A stretch of DNA of 64,000 nucleotides from UBA2882 sp051877575 (GTDB lineage: Bacteria > Bacillota > Clostridia > Lachnospirales > Lachnospiraceae), in the NCBI GenBank assembly GCA_051877575.1, contig JBJEJA010000046.1, positions 19,353 to 83,352 of the forward strand, read 5' to 3'. A model generated the notes under the pieces. That model did no database searches, was not told where the DNA came from, and saw only the letters and a program-made list of their open reading frames with translations. Shown here one piece after another: positions 8,607-17,008 of this stretch; the stretch's first letter is position 1; each line of letters opens with the position of its first letter. Both the position numbers and the translations under genes were made by a program.

Positions 8607-9875
8607 ATGGATGCTATCAGTATATGCGGGGGAAATGCGCTGTGCGGTGAAGTAAATATACAGGGATCTAAGAACGGAACACTTCCCCTTTTGGCTGCGT
8701 CCATACTGGTAAAAGGCAAGACCGTTTTGGAAAATTGTCCGATGATTACCGATGTGGACCATATGATAAAGCTCCTGGAGTATGCAGGCTGTCAGGTTAC
8801 AAGGAACAGGCGAAGTGTAGAAATAGATGCTTCTTCCATCCGACGGACGGACTTCCCGTCCGAACATACGGGAGTTATGCGCTCGTCCGTTATGCTGCTG
8901 GGGGCCATGCTCGGCAGATGCGGAGAGATTTCAACATACTATCCGGGCGGCTGTGTCATAGGAGAGCGGCCGATTGATATGCATATTGATGCCCTGTCCC
9001 GGCTGGGGGTTGTATTTTCGGACTCTGCTTCCAAAGTTGAGGCAAAAGCAACCAAAATGACAGGCGGAACCGTCAGACTGTCCTTTCCCAGTGTGGGGGC
9101 TACGGAAAATGTCATACTGGCTTCCGTACTTGCCGAAGGGACTACGGTAATTGAAGGCTGTGCAAGGGAGCCGGAGATTGTGGAACTTTGCAATTTTCTG
9201 AATCGTGCGGGAGCAAAGATTTCAGGAGCCGGTGAAAGCCGCATCTGTATTGAAGGGGTGCAGGCCTTGCGGGAAATCTGTTACCGCATTATGCCGGACC
9301 GCATTGTAGCGGGCACTTATCTGCTGGCGGGTGTCATGACCAAAGGGATTGTGGTACTCAATCAGGCACCGGTGGATCAGATGCAGGAACTGTTTCGTAT
9401 TCTTCAACTGATGGGCGCCGATCTCGCCATTGCCGACCAATGGGTCTGTCTTAACGGGGAACATGCACATCAAGCGGTTGCGCGTGTAAAAACATCGGTA
9501 TATCCCGGATTTCCGACGGATCTGCAATCTGCGTTCATGGCAGCATTTACTTTGGCGGACGGTTGCAGTATTATAGAAGAAACAATATTTGAAAGCCGCT
9601 TTAAGATTGTGTCTCAGCTGACCAAAATGGGTGCGGATATCCATGTCATGGGAAACCGGGCGATGATATGCGGTGTTCCGTCTCTTACCGGATGCAGGGT
9701 TGAAGCCGTAGAACTGCGGGGAGGGGCGGCATTGGTTTTAGCCGGGCTTGCGGCCACGGGGACTACGGTGGTGGAAAACAAACGTTTTATCGACCGTGGT
9801 TATGAAAATATCTGCCGTGACCTAAAAGCACTGGGAGCAAAAATCTCGGATGAAAATACAGGCGGTTCTGCTTGA
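8607..9875 (+). CDS. murA: UDP-N-acetylglucosamine 1-carboxyvinyltransferase MurA
   Basis: First committed step of peptidoglycan synthesis: transfer of enolpyruvate from PEP to UDP-GlcNAc. The frame is open from 8523, but the family N-terminus (ICGGNALCGEVNIQGSKNG) begins just after ATG 8607. With that start the catalytic cysteine in PGGCVIGERP is Cys116, matching Cys115 of E. coli, and the protein is 422 residues. ATG 8598 is the alternative. Also present are the SKN lysine and RGGAALVLAGLAA near the end. It overlaps the frame of ftsQ. Confidence 0.94.
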   Translation: MDAISICGGNALCGEVNIQGSKNGTLPLLAASILVKGKTVLENCPMITDVDHMIKLLEYAGCQVTRNRRSVEIDASSIRRTDFPSEHTGVMRSSVMLLGAMLGRCGEISTYYPGGCVIGERPIDMHIDALSRLGVVFSDSASKVEAKATKMTGGTVRLSFPSVGATENVILASVLAEGTTVIEGCAREPEIVELCNFLNRAGAKISGAGESRICIEGVQALREICYRIMPDRIVAGTYLLAGVMTKGIVVLNQAPVDQMQELFRILQLMGADLAIADQWVCLNGEHAHQAVARVKTSVYPGFPTDLQSAFMAAFTLADGCSIIEETIFESRFKIVSQLTKMGADIHVMGNRAMICGVPSLTGCRVEAVELRGGAALVLAGLAATGTTVVENKRFIDRGYENICRDLKALGAKISDENTGGSA

Positions 9876-9889
9876 AATATGGTGTGAAA

Positions 9890-10627
9890 ATGAAAAACGA
9901 TTACGAGAGATTCACATTTAAACAAAAACTATGGATGTCAGTGGCAGCATTATGTGTCATCTGTGTTGCTGCCCTGGCATTTATTTTGATTCATTACCGC
10001 GTAACGGAAGTAGAGGTAATAGGAAACAGCCATTATACGGAAGAAGAGATCAGAGAGATGGTTTTAAACGGAAATGTAATGGATAATTCCCTGTTGCTGT
10101 CTCTGAAATACCGTAATAAGTCCATTAGAGATATTCCTTTTATCGAAACGATGGATGTGGAAGTGCTGGGAGCAGACAGCGTCAGGATCATGGTATATGA
10201 GAAAACATTGGCCGGATGTGTTTCTTATCTGGGAAATTATATGTATTTTGACAGGGAAGGCATTGTGGTTGAAAGCTCTCCCGAGTTTACGGAGGGGGTT
10301 CCGGAGATTACGGGTCTGCATTTCGAATATGTGCGTTTGTACGAAAAACTGCCGGTAGAAAAGGAAGAAGTGTTTAAAGAAATTCTCAATCTGACTCAGT
10401 TATTGGGAAAATACGAGATTTCCGCTGATAAGATATACTTTGACCTGGATATGAATGTGACTTTGTATTTCGGACATGCACGGGTAAGAATCGGGGACGG
10501 AAGCAAAATTGACGAAAAAATCATGCAGCTTTCCGTTATGGTTCCCGCCATTGAAGGGAAAAGCGGAGTGCTGGATATGACGGATTTTAATGAAAATACC
10601 AAGAGCCTTACCTTTGAACCGGACTAA
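9890..10627 (+). CDS. ftsQ: Cell division protein FtsQ/DivIB
   Basis: About 245 residues: a short basic cytosolic tail, one membrane helix (about residues 16-36, MSVAALCVICVAALAFILIH), a POTRA domain (TEVEVIGNSHYTEEEI...), then the beta domain. It links FtsL/DivIC to the divisome. The frame opens at TTG 9872, overlapping the murA stop. ATG 9890 has a better placed GGTG site and is preferred. It is the last gene before the separate ftsZ promoter. Confidence 0.88.
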   Translation: MKNDYERFTFKQKLWMSVAALCVICVAALAFILIHYRVTEVEVIGNSHYTEEEIREMVLNGNVMDNSLLLSLKYRNKSIRDIPFIETMDVEVLGADSVRIMVYEKTLAGCVSYLGNYMYFDREGIVVESSPEFTEGVPEITGLHFEYVRLYEKLPVEKEEVFKEILNLTQLLGKYEISADKIYFDLDMNVTLYFGHARVRIGDGSKIDEKIMQLSVMVPAIEGKSGVLDMTDFNENTKSLTFEPD

Positions 10628-10677
10628 CAGATATAGTATTTCATTAACAGAAATCTACAAGAAATTGAAAAAATAGG

Positions 10678-10706
10678 TTGATAATTTTCGTAAATAATTA
10701 TATGAT
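10678..10706 (+). promoter_or_regulatory. Sigma-A promoter of ftsZ
   Basis: TTGATA (10678-10683) and TATGAT (10701-10706) with a 17-bp spacer lie 45 bp before the ftsZ start in a very AT-rich gap. No terminator separates ftsQ from ftsZ, so ftsZ is probably transcribed both from here and by read-through. Confidence 0.75.
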
Positions 10707-10750
10707 AAAGTATATGGAATTTTAGTGGATTTGTGAAGGAGGAGCTACCC

Positions 10751-11962
10751 TTGCTGGAAATTAAGTCAAATGATGCAGAAACTGCCGCAAAGATTATTGT
10801 TGTCGGTGTCGGCGGTGCAGGCAATAATGCTGTTAATAGAATGATTGAAGAAAATATCGGTGGTGTCGGATTTATCGGAGTCAATACGGATAAACAGGCA
10901 TTGCAGTTGTGCAAGGCACCCAAGTTGATACAGATCGGTGAGAAACTGACCAAAGGTCTCGGAGCCGGAGCAAAACCGGAAATCGGTGAAAAGGCTGCCG
11001 AGGAAAGTGTAGAAGAGCTGACAAGCGCATTGAAAGGTGCGGATATGGTATTCGTTACCTGTGGTATGGGAGGCGGAACAGGAACCGGTGCAGCTCCCGT
11101 TGTTGCCAAGATTGCAAAAGAAATGGGCGTTTTAACAGTCGGTGTTGTGACTAAGCCCTTTAAGTTTGAAGCACGTACGAGAATGGAAAACGCCATCGGC
11201 GGTATTGAAAGATTACGGGAGAACGTTGATACATTGATCGTTATCCCCAATGATAAACTGTTGGAGATTGTTGACAGAAGGACAACCCTTCCGGATGCAT
11301 TAAAGAAAGCGGATGAAGTATTGCAGCAGGCAGTACAGGGAATTACGGATTTGATCAATGTTCCTGCCGTTATCAATCTGGATTTTGCGGATGTACAGAC
11401 TGTTATGAAAGACAAGGGTATCGCACATATCGGTATCGGTTTCGGGAAAGGCGATGAGAAGGCAAACGAAGCTGTCAAAATGGCAGTCGGTTCTCCTTTA
11501 CTGGAAACAACGATTACAGGTGCTACGGATGTTATTATCAACGTTTCCGGTGATATCGCACTGGCAGATGCATCCGATGCTGTAAGCTATGTACAGGATA
11601 TGGTCGGTGAGAATGTTAATATTATCTTTGGCGCAATGTATGATGAGACGATGACGGATTCCTGCAGCGTTACGGTTATTGCAACCGGTATTGAACAGGC
11701 ATCCAGTGTCGGAGCAAGCGTAATGAGTAAAATGGGCGGAAGCTTTATACATACTCCGGTAGGACAGGCTGCGAGAGCAAAAGTTACAGCACCAAAACCT
11801 GCCGTTAATCCTGCAATCAATGCGGCAACCACCGGTACGGGACCGATTCCTTCCGTGACACCGATCAAACCGGTGAACGGTTTCCAGAAACCGGAGGCAA
11901 TTAAGAGCAGCGTAGAATCCCAGTCATTGAAAATTCCGGATTTTCTGCAGAAAAATAAATAA
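10751..11962 (+). CDS. ftsZ: Cell division GTPase FtsZ
   Basis: Tubulin homologue that forms the Z ring. From TTG 10751, placed 7 nt after an AAGGAGG site that itself lies inside a longer GTG-started frame (10733), the protein has 403 residues. It shows VVGVGGAGNNAVNRM, the GTP-binding GGGTGTGAAPV, NxDFADV and the C-terminal peptide LKIPDFLQKNK that binds FtsA or SepF. Between the GTPase core and that peptide lies a Pro/Thr-rich linker. A terminator follows at 12002. Confidence 0.97.
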   Translation: MLEIKSNDAETAAKIIVVGVGGAGNNAVNRMIEENIGGVGFIGVNTDKQALQLCKAPKLIQIGEKLTKGLGAGAKPEIGEKAAEESVEELTSALKGADMVFVTCGMGGGTGTGAAPVVAKIAKEMGVLTVGVVTKPFKFEARTRMENAIGGIERLRENVDTLIVIPNDKLLEIVDRRTTLPDALKKADEVLQQAVQGITDLINVPAVINLDFADVQTVMKDKGIAHIGIGFGKGDEKANEAVKMAVGSPLLETTITGATDVIINVSGDIALADASDAVSYVQDMVGENVNIIFGAMYDETMTDSCSVTVIATGIEQASSVGASVMSKMGGSFIHTPVGQAARAKVTAPKPAVNPAINAATTGTGPIPSVTPIKPVNGFQKPEAIKSSVESQSLKIPDFLQKNK

Positions 11963-12001
11963 TGTTTCCATGAAACGTTAGTAAATAGGAGCAACAATAG
12001 G

Positions 12002-12057
12002 AAGCTGTTGCATTTCGTAATATTTCAAAGATATTTCGAGATGTAGCAGCTTTTTTT
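12002..12057 (+). terminator. Terminator after ftsZ
   Basis: A 12-bp stem (AAGCTGTTGCAT with ATGTAGCAGCTT, two G-U pairs) is followed by seven T. It separates the division genes from the sporulation operon. Confidence 0.85.
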
Positions 12058-12064
12058 ATGCAAA

Positions 12065-12133
12065 TTTTGTCAATCATTTTTGTTTTTTTGTCCCGTGCGT
12101 TTGACAAAATATGCACCATGTTTTTTCTATAAT
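12065..12133 (+). promoter_or_regulatory. spoIIGA-sigE promoter with Spo0A-like boxes and 21-bp spacer
   Basis: TTGACA (12101-12106) and TATAAT (12128-12133) are both consensus but stand 21 bp apart, too far for normal sigma-A use. The -35 lies inside TTTGACAAAA, which on the other strand reads TTTTGTCAAA, one mismatch from the 0A box core TGTCGAA. A second box, TTTTGTCAAT, lies at 12065-12074. The B. subtilis spoIIG promoter is known for the same layout: long spacer and Spo0A bound next to the -35. Spo0A-P activation is inferred from that. Confidence 0.75.
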
Positions 12134-12156
12134 GTTTCTGACAGGGAGGAACAAAA

Positions 12157-12972
12157 ATGACCATCTATCTTGATGTGGTGTTTTTTATGAACCTGTTATA
12201 CCAGCTGGGGATTCTGAAAATGCTGGATGTGCTCTTTCATACGGAAACATCCGGGAGACGAATATTTATCGGAGCGGTATTGAGCAGTGCTCTGTATTGC
12301 GGGTGCTTCGCAGCCGGGATGCCGATTGAAAAATATCCGGTAAATCTGGCGGCAGGGGCTCTGATCGGTTGTTTCAGTGTAGCAGTTACCTTTTTCCCCC
12401 ATACCGGAAGAAAGATTGGCGGAATGGTTCTGGCAGAATGCATTTTATCAATGTGTTTGGGAGGAATTTTGGAACTGATGCCGGATATGGCGGAGGGAAG
12501 TTACTTGATGCTAACCGGTTCTGCTGCACTTATTTTTATGGGATTGTTCTGTGTGAGAATCAGGAGACTGTTGCTGGAAAGAGCAGGGAGAGAAAGGAGT
12601 ATCCGAAAAGTAAGGCTGATTCACAAAGGAAGATTAGTCTATGCTAACGGATTGGTGGATACAGGGAACGGATTGGTAGATCCAATCAGTAAAGAGCCTG
12701 TAATGATCATCCAGAAAAGCATAATGGAAAAACTGCTCCCGCAGGAGGAGGTTCGGGAGCAAAAGGGGTATCGCCTGATTCCCTATGAAAGTATCGGGAC
12801 CAAAAAGGGTGTATTGGAAGCCTTTCGTTTGGAACGATTGGAGATTTTGAATAAAAATGAAAGTGAAAAGGATGAGGCAATCATCAGAACACAGGTGATA
12901 TGTGCTGTATATAGAGAAAATTACAGTACCAACGGAGGTTATGAGGTTCTATTGCACCCATTCTTGCTATAA
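12157..12972 (+). CDS. spoIIGA: Sporulation sigma-E processing peptidase SpoIIGA
   Basis: 271 residues. The N-terminal half has about five membrane helices. The C-terminal half is an aspartic-protease-like domain with D168-T-G (VDTGNGLVDPISKEPV), the single catalytic motif that makes SpoIIGA work as a dimer. It cleaves the pro-sequence of sigma-E, encoded 18 bp downstream, at the septum of the sporulating cell. A GGGAGGA site precedes the ATG. Confidence 0.94.
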   Translation: MTIYLDVVFFMNLLYQLGILKMLDVLFHTETSGRRIFIGAVLSSALYCGCFAAGMPIEKYPVNLAAGALIGCFSVAVTFFPHTGRKIGGMVLAECILSMCLGGILELMPDMAEGSYLMLTGSAALIFMGLFCVRIRRLLLERAGRERSIRKVRLIHKGRLVYANGLVDTGNGLVDPISKEPVMIIQKSIMEKLLPQEEVREQKGYRLIPYESIGTKKGVLEAFRLERLEILNKNESEKDEAIIRTQVICAVYRENYSTNGGYEVLLHPFLL

Positions 12973-12990
12973 GGAAAAGGGAGGAAGAAC

Positions 12991-13731
12991 ATGATATTAA
13001 AAGTATCCATGCCGGGAAAATTTCAGTTCCGGATATTAAGAAGAGAAGGAAGTCTGTTGTTCAGCAAGCAAGGAGACATTCATTATATAGGAGGTACCGA
13101 GGTGCTTCCGCCACCGTTGATGGACGAACAGGAAAACCGGATGATACAGGAACTCGGTACGGAGGACGGAGACGAAGCAAAGGCGGTTTTGATTGAACAC
13201 AATCTGAGACTGGTTGTTTACATAGCAAAGAAATTTGAAAATACCGGAATCGGTGTAGAGGATCTGATCTCTATTGGGACAATCGGCCTGATTAAATCCA
13301 TCAATACCTACAATCCGGAGAAAAATATCAAATTGGCGACTTATGCATCACGCTGTATTGAAAATGAGATTTTGATGTATCTGAGACGGAATAACAAGAC
13401 AAAACTGGAAGTTTCCATTGATGAGCCGCTTAATGTGGACTGGGATGGTAATGAGCTTCTACTGTCTGATATTCTCGGTACCGACGAAGATATTATTTAC
13501 CGGGATATTGAAAGTGAGGTGGAGCGAAAAGTATTAAAATCCGCTATCAGTAAGCTTTCCGAACGGGAACGTACGATCATCAATCTGAGATTCGGATTGG
13601 ACACGGAAGACGGAGAAGAACTGACACAAAAGGAAGTGGCGGGGATGCTGGGAATTTCGCAGTCCTATATCTCCAGACTGGAGAAAAAGATAATGAAACG
13701 GTTAAAAAGGGAAATGAGCAAGGAAGTCTGA
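12991..13731 (+). CDS. sigE: RNA polymerase sporulation sigma factor SigE (pro-sigma-E)
   Basis: 246 residues. The first ~30 are a basic/hydrophobic pro-region ending before HYIGGTEVLPPPL, matching the pro-sequence and mature start of Bacillus sigma-E (YYIGGSEALPPPL). Region 2 contains RLVVYIAKKFENTGIGVEDLISIG and ASRCIENEILMYLRRNNK. Region 4 ends in a helix-turn-helix. It directs early mother-cell genes after cleavage by SpoIIGA. Operon with spoIIGA. Confidence 0.96.
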   Translation: MILKVSMPGKFQFRILRREGSLLFSKQGDIHYIGGTEVLPPPLMDEQENRMIQELGTEDGDEAKAVLIEHNLRLVVYIAKKFENTGIGVEDLISIGTIGLIKSINTYNPEKNIKLATYASRCIENEILMYLRRNNKTKLEVSIDEPLNVDWDGNELLLSDILGTDEDIIYRDIESEVERKVLKSAISKLSERERTIINLRFGLDTEDGEELTQKEVAGMLGISQSYISRLEKKIMKRLKREMSKEV

Positions 13732-13737
13732 ATTGCT

Positions 13738-13815
13738 ATGAAATCCGATGATACCTTGCGTCAGGAATTGTATGATACCGTTGACCAGATTTATTCCACT
13801 ATGGAGGTACGATAA
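13738..13815 (+). CDS. Possible 25-residue peptide between sigE and sigG
   Basis: A short frame, ATG 13738 to TAA 13815, encodes an acidic peptide (begins MKSDDTLRQELYD). It starts 6 bp after the sigE stop and fills most of the gap. The nearest purine-rich site (AGGAAG) is about 12 nt away, so translation would be weak. It may be the 5' remnant of a longer gene or chance. No family is recognised. Confidence 0.25.
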   Translation: MKSDDTLRQELYDTVDQIYSTMEVR

Positions 13816-13881
13816 AAGAAATTTATACGAATATTGCCTGATATAATTCGAATAAAAAATAAGATTCTGTGCATCCTTTTA

Positions 13882-13905
13882 GTAGATGAAAAATCTACCA
13901 GGAGG
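13882..13905 (+). promoter_or_regulatory. Hairpin abutting the sigG ribosome-binding site
   Basis: GTAGAT (13882-13887) pairs with ATCTAC (13893-13898) over a 5-nt loop. The GGAGG site begins 3 nt later. A leader hairpin that lowers sigG translation has been reported in B. subtilis. The same role here is inference. Confidence 0.45.
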
Positions 13906-13913
13906 AATGGAAA

Positions 13914-14693
13914 ATGGCACAGGGAAAAGTAGAAATATGCGGAGTTAATACAGCGAAGCTTCCTCTTTTGAAAAATTCGGAAAAGGAAGCTTTGTTTGTG
14001 CGTATAGCGGAAGGCGACAAAGATGCAAGAGAGACTTATATTGAAGGAAATTTAAGGCTTGTTTTAAGTGTCATTAAACGTTTTTCCTCCAGTAATGAAA
14101 ATGTGGATGATTTGTTTCAGATAGGATGCGTGGGACTGATCAAGGCGATTGATAATTTTAATTCGGAACTGGGAGTCAAATTTTCCACCTATGCAGTTCC
14201 TATGATCGTAGGCGAGATACGCAGATTTTTGCGGGATAACAGTTCTATCCGCGTATCAAGAAGTCTGAAAGATACTGCATACAAAGCAATCTATGCCAAG
14301 GAGACCATGACCAAGACCAATCTGAAAGAGCCCAGTATCGAAGAAATTGCGGAAGAAATCGGGATTCCAAAAGAAGATATTGTCTATGCGTTGGATGCTA
14401 TTCAGAATCCCATGAGCCTTTATGAGCCGATCTATACGGATGGCGGAGATACACTGTATGTGATGGATCAGGTGGCGGATAAGAAAAATAAGGAAGAAAC
14501 ATGGGTGGAGCATATTTCTCTTTCTGAGGCCATGAAAAAGTTGAATGAGAGAGAACATGAGATTATTACATTGCGCTTCTTTGAAGGGAAGACACAGATG
14601 GAGGTCTCGGAAATGATCGGGATATCCCAGGCACAGGTGTCGAGATTGGAGAAGAATGCGCTGAAAACTATGCGAAATTATTTGACCGGCTAG
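13914..14693 (+). CDS. sigG: RNA polymerase forespore sigma factor SigG
   Basis: 259 residues, very close to Bacillus sigma-G: N-terminal KVEICGVNTAKLPLLKN, region 2 RLVLSVIKRFSS...VDDLFQIGCVGLIKAIDNF, VKFSTYAVPMIVGEIRRFLRD, and the region 4 helix-turn-helix TQMEVSEMIGISQAQVSRLEK. The KVEICGV start separates SigG from SigF. It directs late forespore genes. No clear sigma-F/G-type promoter was recognised in the 180-bp gap. Confidence 0.96.
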   Translation: MAQGKVEICGVNTAKLPLLKNSEKEALFVRIAEGDKDARETYIEGNLRLVLSVIKRFSSSNENVDDLFQIGCVGLIKAIDNFNSELGVKFSTYAVPMIVGEIRRFLRDNSSIRVSRSLKDTAYKAIYAKETMTKTNLKEPSIEEIAEEIGIPKEDIVYALDAIQNPMSLYEPIYTDGGDTLYVMDQVADKKNKEETWVEHISLSEAMKKLNEREHEIITLRFFEGKTQMEVSEMIGISQAQVSRLEKNALKTMRNYLTG

Positions 14694-14784
14694 GCACAAA
14701 ATGCCGTCAGACTAACATGGTGTATTCGCCGTATTGTCAATATCTGCCTGTTTGGCGGGACAAGAAAGAACCGGAAAAATGAAA

Positions 14785-14835
14785 CGGGGTAACGCAGTTA
14801 TGAACAAATGAATAACTACGTTGCCCCGTATTTTT
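14785..14835. terminator. Bidirectional terminator between sigG and purH
   Basis: A 17-bp stem with two G-U pairs (arms 14785-14801 and 14812-14828) is flanked by T-rich sequence on both strands. It sits between convergent genes and probably serves both. Confidence 0.8.
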
Positions 14836-16012
14836 AGTGATGGAACAATCGGATACCGGTAAATGCCATTACCATATCGTATTTATTGCAGCACTCGATG
14901 ACTGCATCGTCCCTTACGGAACCGCCCGGCTGAGCGATATACTTGACACCGCTCTTGTGAGCACGTTCAATGTTGTCGGAGAAGGGGAAGAACGCGTCGG
15001 AACCAAGGGTTACATCCTGATTTTTGGCAAGCCATGCTTTTTTCTCTTCGGCGGTAAATACCGGCGGTTTTACCTTGAAGGTCTTTTCCCATACACCGTC
15101 TGCCAGCACGTCCATATATTCGTCGCCCATATATACGTCGATGGCATTGTCTCTGTCGGCACGGCCCAGCTTGTCCACAAACTGTAAGCCCATGACCTGG
15201 GGAGACTGGCGTAAGAACCAGTTGTCCGCCTTCTGTCCGGCAAGGCGTGTGCAATGGATGCGGGACTGCTGTCCGGCGCCGATGCCGATTGCCTGTCCTC
15301 CTTTGACATAGCATACGGAATTGGACTGGGTATATTTCAAAGTGATCAAAGCAATTTTCATATCGATCAGTGCGGATTCGGGAATTTCTTTATTTTCCGT
15401 TACGATATTGGATAGCAGATCTCCGTTGACATCCAGTTCGTTGCGTCCCTGCTCGAAAGTAACGCCGTATACCTGCTTTTGCTCGATAGGAGCAGGTACA
15501 TAGGAAGGGTCGATCTGAATCACATTGTAGTTGCCTTTTTTCTTTTCTTTTAACATAGCCAACGCTTCGTCTGTAAATCCGGGAGCGATGACACCGTCGG
15601 AAACTTCTCTTTTGATGAGTCTTGCGGTATCCGCATCACAGACGTCGGATAAGGCGATAAAGTCACCGAAAGAGGACATGCGGTCTGCGCCTCTTGCTCT
15701 GGCATAAGCACAGGCCAAAGGAGACAATTCTCCAAGATCGTCCACCCAGTAGATTTTTGCAAGGGTGTCATCTAAAGGAAGACCGACTGCCGCACCGGCA
15801 GGAGATACATGCTTAAAGGAAGTAGCAGCGGGAAGCCCCGTGGCTTCTTTTAATTCCTTTACAAGCTGCCAGCCGTTAAAAGCGTCCAGAAAATTAATAT
15901 AGCCCGGTTTTCCGTTCAATACGGTGACGGGAAGCTCGCTTCCGTCAGCCATAAATATGCGGGACGGTTTCTGGTTTGGGTTACATCCGTATTTTAATTG
16001 GATTTCGTTCAT
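14834..16012 (-). CDS. purH: Phosphoribosylaminoimidazolecarboxamide (AICAR) formyltransferase, stand-alone
   Basis: 392 residues. This is the AICAR transformylase half of PurH without the N-terminal IMP cyclohydrolase domain. It adds formyl from 10-formyl-THF to AICAR. Seen are the NPNQKPSRIF start, AATSFKHVSPAGAAVG (catalytic Lys-His of the family), ARARGADRMSSFGDF, YTQSNSVCYVKGGQAIGIGAGQQSRIHC, and SDAFFPF...IAQPGGSVRDD. The separate cyclohydrolase is encoded directly upstream in the same operon, 18 bp away. Confidence 0.93.
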   Translation of the reverse strand: MNEIQLKYGCNPNQKPSRIFMADGSELPVTVLNGKPGYINFLDAFNGWQLVKELKEATGLPAATSFKHVSPAGAAVGLPLDDTLAKIYWVDDLGELSPLACAYARARGADRMSSFGDFIALSDVCDADTARLIKREVSDGVIAPGFTDEALAMLKEKKKGNYNVIQIDPSYVPAPIEQKQVYGVTFEQGRNELDVNGDLLSNIVTENKEIPESALIDMKIALITLKYTQSNSVCYVKGGQAIGIGAGQQSRIHCTRLAGQKADNWFLRQSPQVMGLQFVDKLGRADRDNAIDVYMGDEYMDVLADGVWEKTFKVKPPVFTAEEKKAWLAKNQDVTLGSDAFFPFSDNIERAHKSGVKYIAQPGGSVRDDAVIECCNKYDMVMAFTGIRLFHH

Positions 16013-16030
16013 GTTTATTTCCTCCGTTGC

Positions 16031-16744
16031 TTACTTATTTTTATTTACAATTCTTGTTTCATAGTTGCCTGTTGCAATATCAATGTAGCGGACAAACAGG
16101 GAAACCTTATTCTCTTCATTTAAACTGTTCCAGAGCATATCCGTGAAAGCGTCAATGTCATCGGGAACCGCTACCAATTTAGGCTCGCCTTCAAAGCTGG
16201 GGAGAGGATTGCCGTCATGCATGTAGGTATGAATGAAATGTCCTTCTCCGGCAGCGGGATTTTCATAAGCAAAGGTATAACGGTTGCATGCATCCGGGTT
16301 GCCGTTGTTGCTTTTTAAAATAGACATGGCGTAATTGTAGCCGCCGTCTTCAATATGCATAATACCGGAAATACGAGGTGTGTAGTTGGGACCGTCCGGC
16401 TCAAATTCGCGACTTCTCAGAGACTGCTCAAAAGTAAGCTGTATATCCATTCCTTCGTAAATCGTATCCGTTTGGTCGCCGTTGGTCACAATGGTTTTGT
16501 TGCCCAGTACACGGACAGGTGCGTAAATGATCAGACTGGGATCTTCCAGTTTGGAAGGGTCAAATGCCTGAGTGCGGATGCCTTCACCGTCTTCTACAAA
16601 GACACGGTTGCGGCTGTTACTGCTGCGCCCCATGATAAAATAAGCAGTTACCGCTTTCTTTCCGTCAGGGGATTTTCCGATCACGATTCCGCGACCGGGA
16701 TAAGCATTGCTCTTCAACTCGTTTTCCAGTGATAACATGTTCAT
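16031..16744 (-). CDS. purO: IMP cyclohydrolase, PurO type
   Basis: 237 residues, similar in its N-terminal part (YPGRGIVIGKSPDGKKAVTAYFIMGRSSNSRNRVF) to archaeal-type PurO, an NTN-hydrolase-fold enzyme that closes FAICAR to IMP. It is unrelated to the cyclohydrolase domain of bacterial PurH. Together with the adjacent formyltransferase it completes purine synthesis. A strong AGGAGG site lies 8 nt before the ATG. Divergent from nrdD across a 265-bp AT-rich gap. Confidence 0.88.
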   Translation of the reverse strand: MNMLSLENELKSNAYPGRGIVIGKSPDGKKAVTAYFIMGRSSNSRNRVFVEDGEGIRTQAFDPSKLEDPSLIIYAPVRVLGNKTIVTNGDQTDTIYEGMDIQLTFEQSLRSREFEPDGPNYTPRISGIMHIEDGGYNYAMSILKSNNGNPDACNRYTFAYENPAAGEGHFIHTYMHDGNPLPSFEGEPKLVAVPDDIDAFTDMLWNSLNEENKVSLFVRYIDIATGNYETRIVNKNK

Positions 16745-16851
16745 AATCTGTTCCTCCTAGATTTTGTGTTAAAAAACACCATATAATCAAATGGTATACG
16801 ATATAAGTATACTTTTCAAGCATTTTTAAAAAAAATATTAGAGAATATAGC

Positions 16852-16880
16852 TTGCTTTTCTTTATCGGGTGTCCTATAAT
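16852..16880 (+). promoter_or_regulatory. Sigma-A promoter of nrdDG
   Basis: TTGCTT (16852-16857), a 17-bp spacer and a perfect TATAAT (16875-16880). The leader to the nrdD start is about 120 nt and contains a small GC hairpin near 16960-16975. No convincing NrdR box was found. Confidence 0.72.
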
Positions 16881-17008
16881 AGAAACGCAACATCTTGTAT
16901 GAAAAAAGTATAAAAATACTAGATTTTGGAAGAATAAGATATAAGGAGTTGCAGGTTTGGCGCGGGTTTCCCGCAGGATAGTGTTTGATTGAAAGGAAGG
17001 AATTTTTT

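Noticed and set aside
16745..16850. Promoter or purine-responsive element for the minus-strand purO-purH operon
   Set aside because: Several AT-rich boxes are possible (for example TTGAAA with TACCAT), but none stands out, and no purine-riboswitch-like structure was visible.
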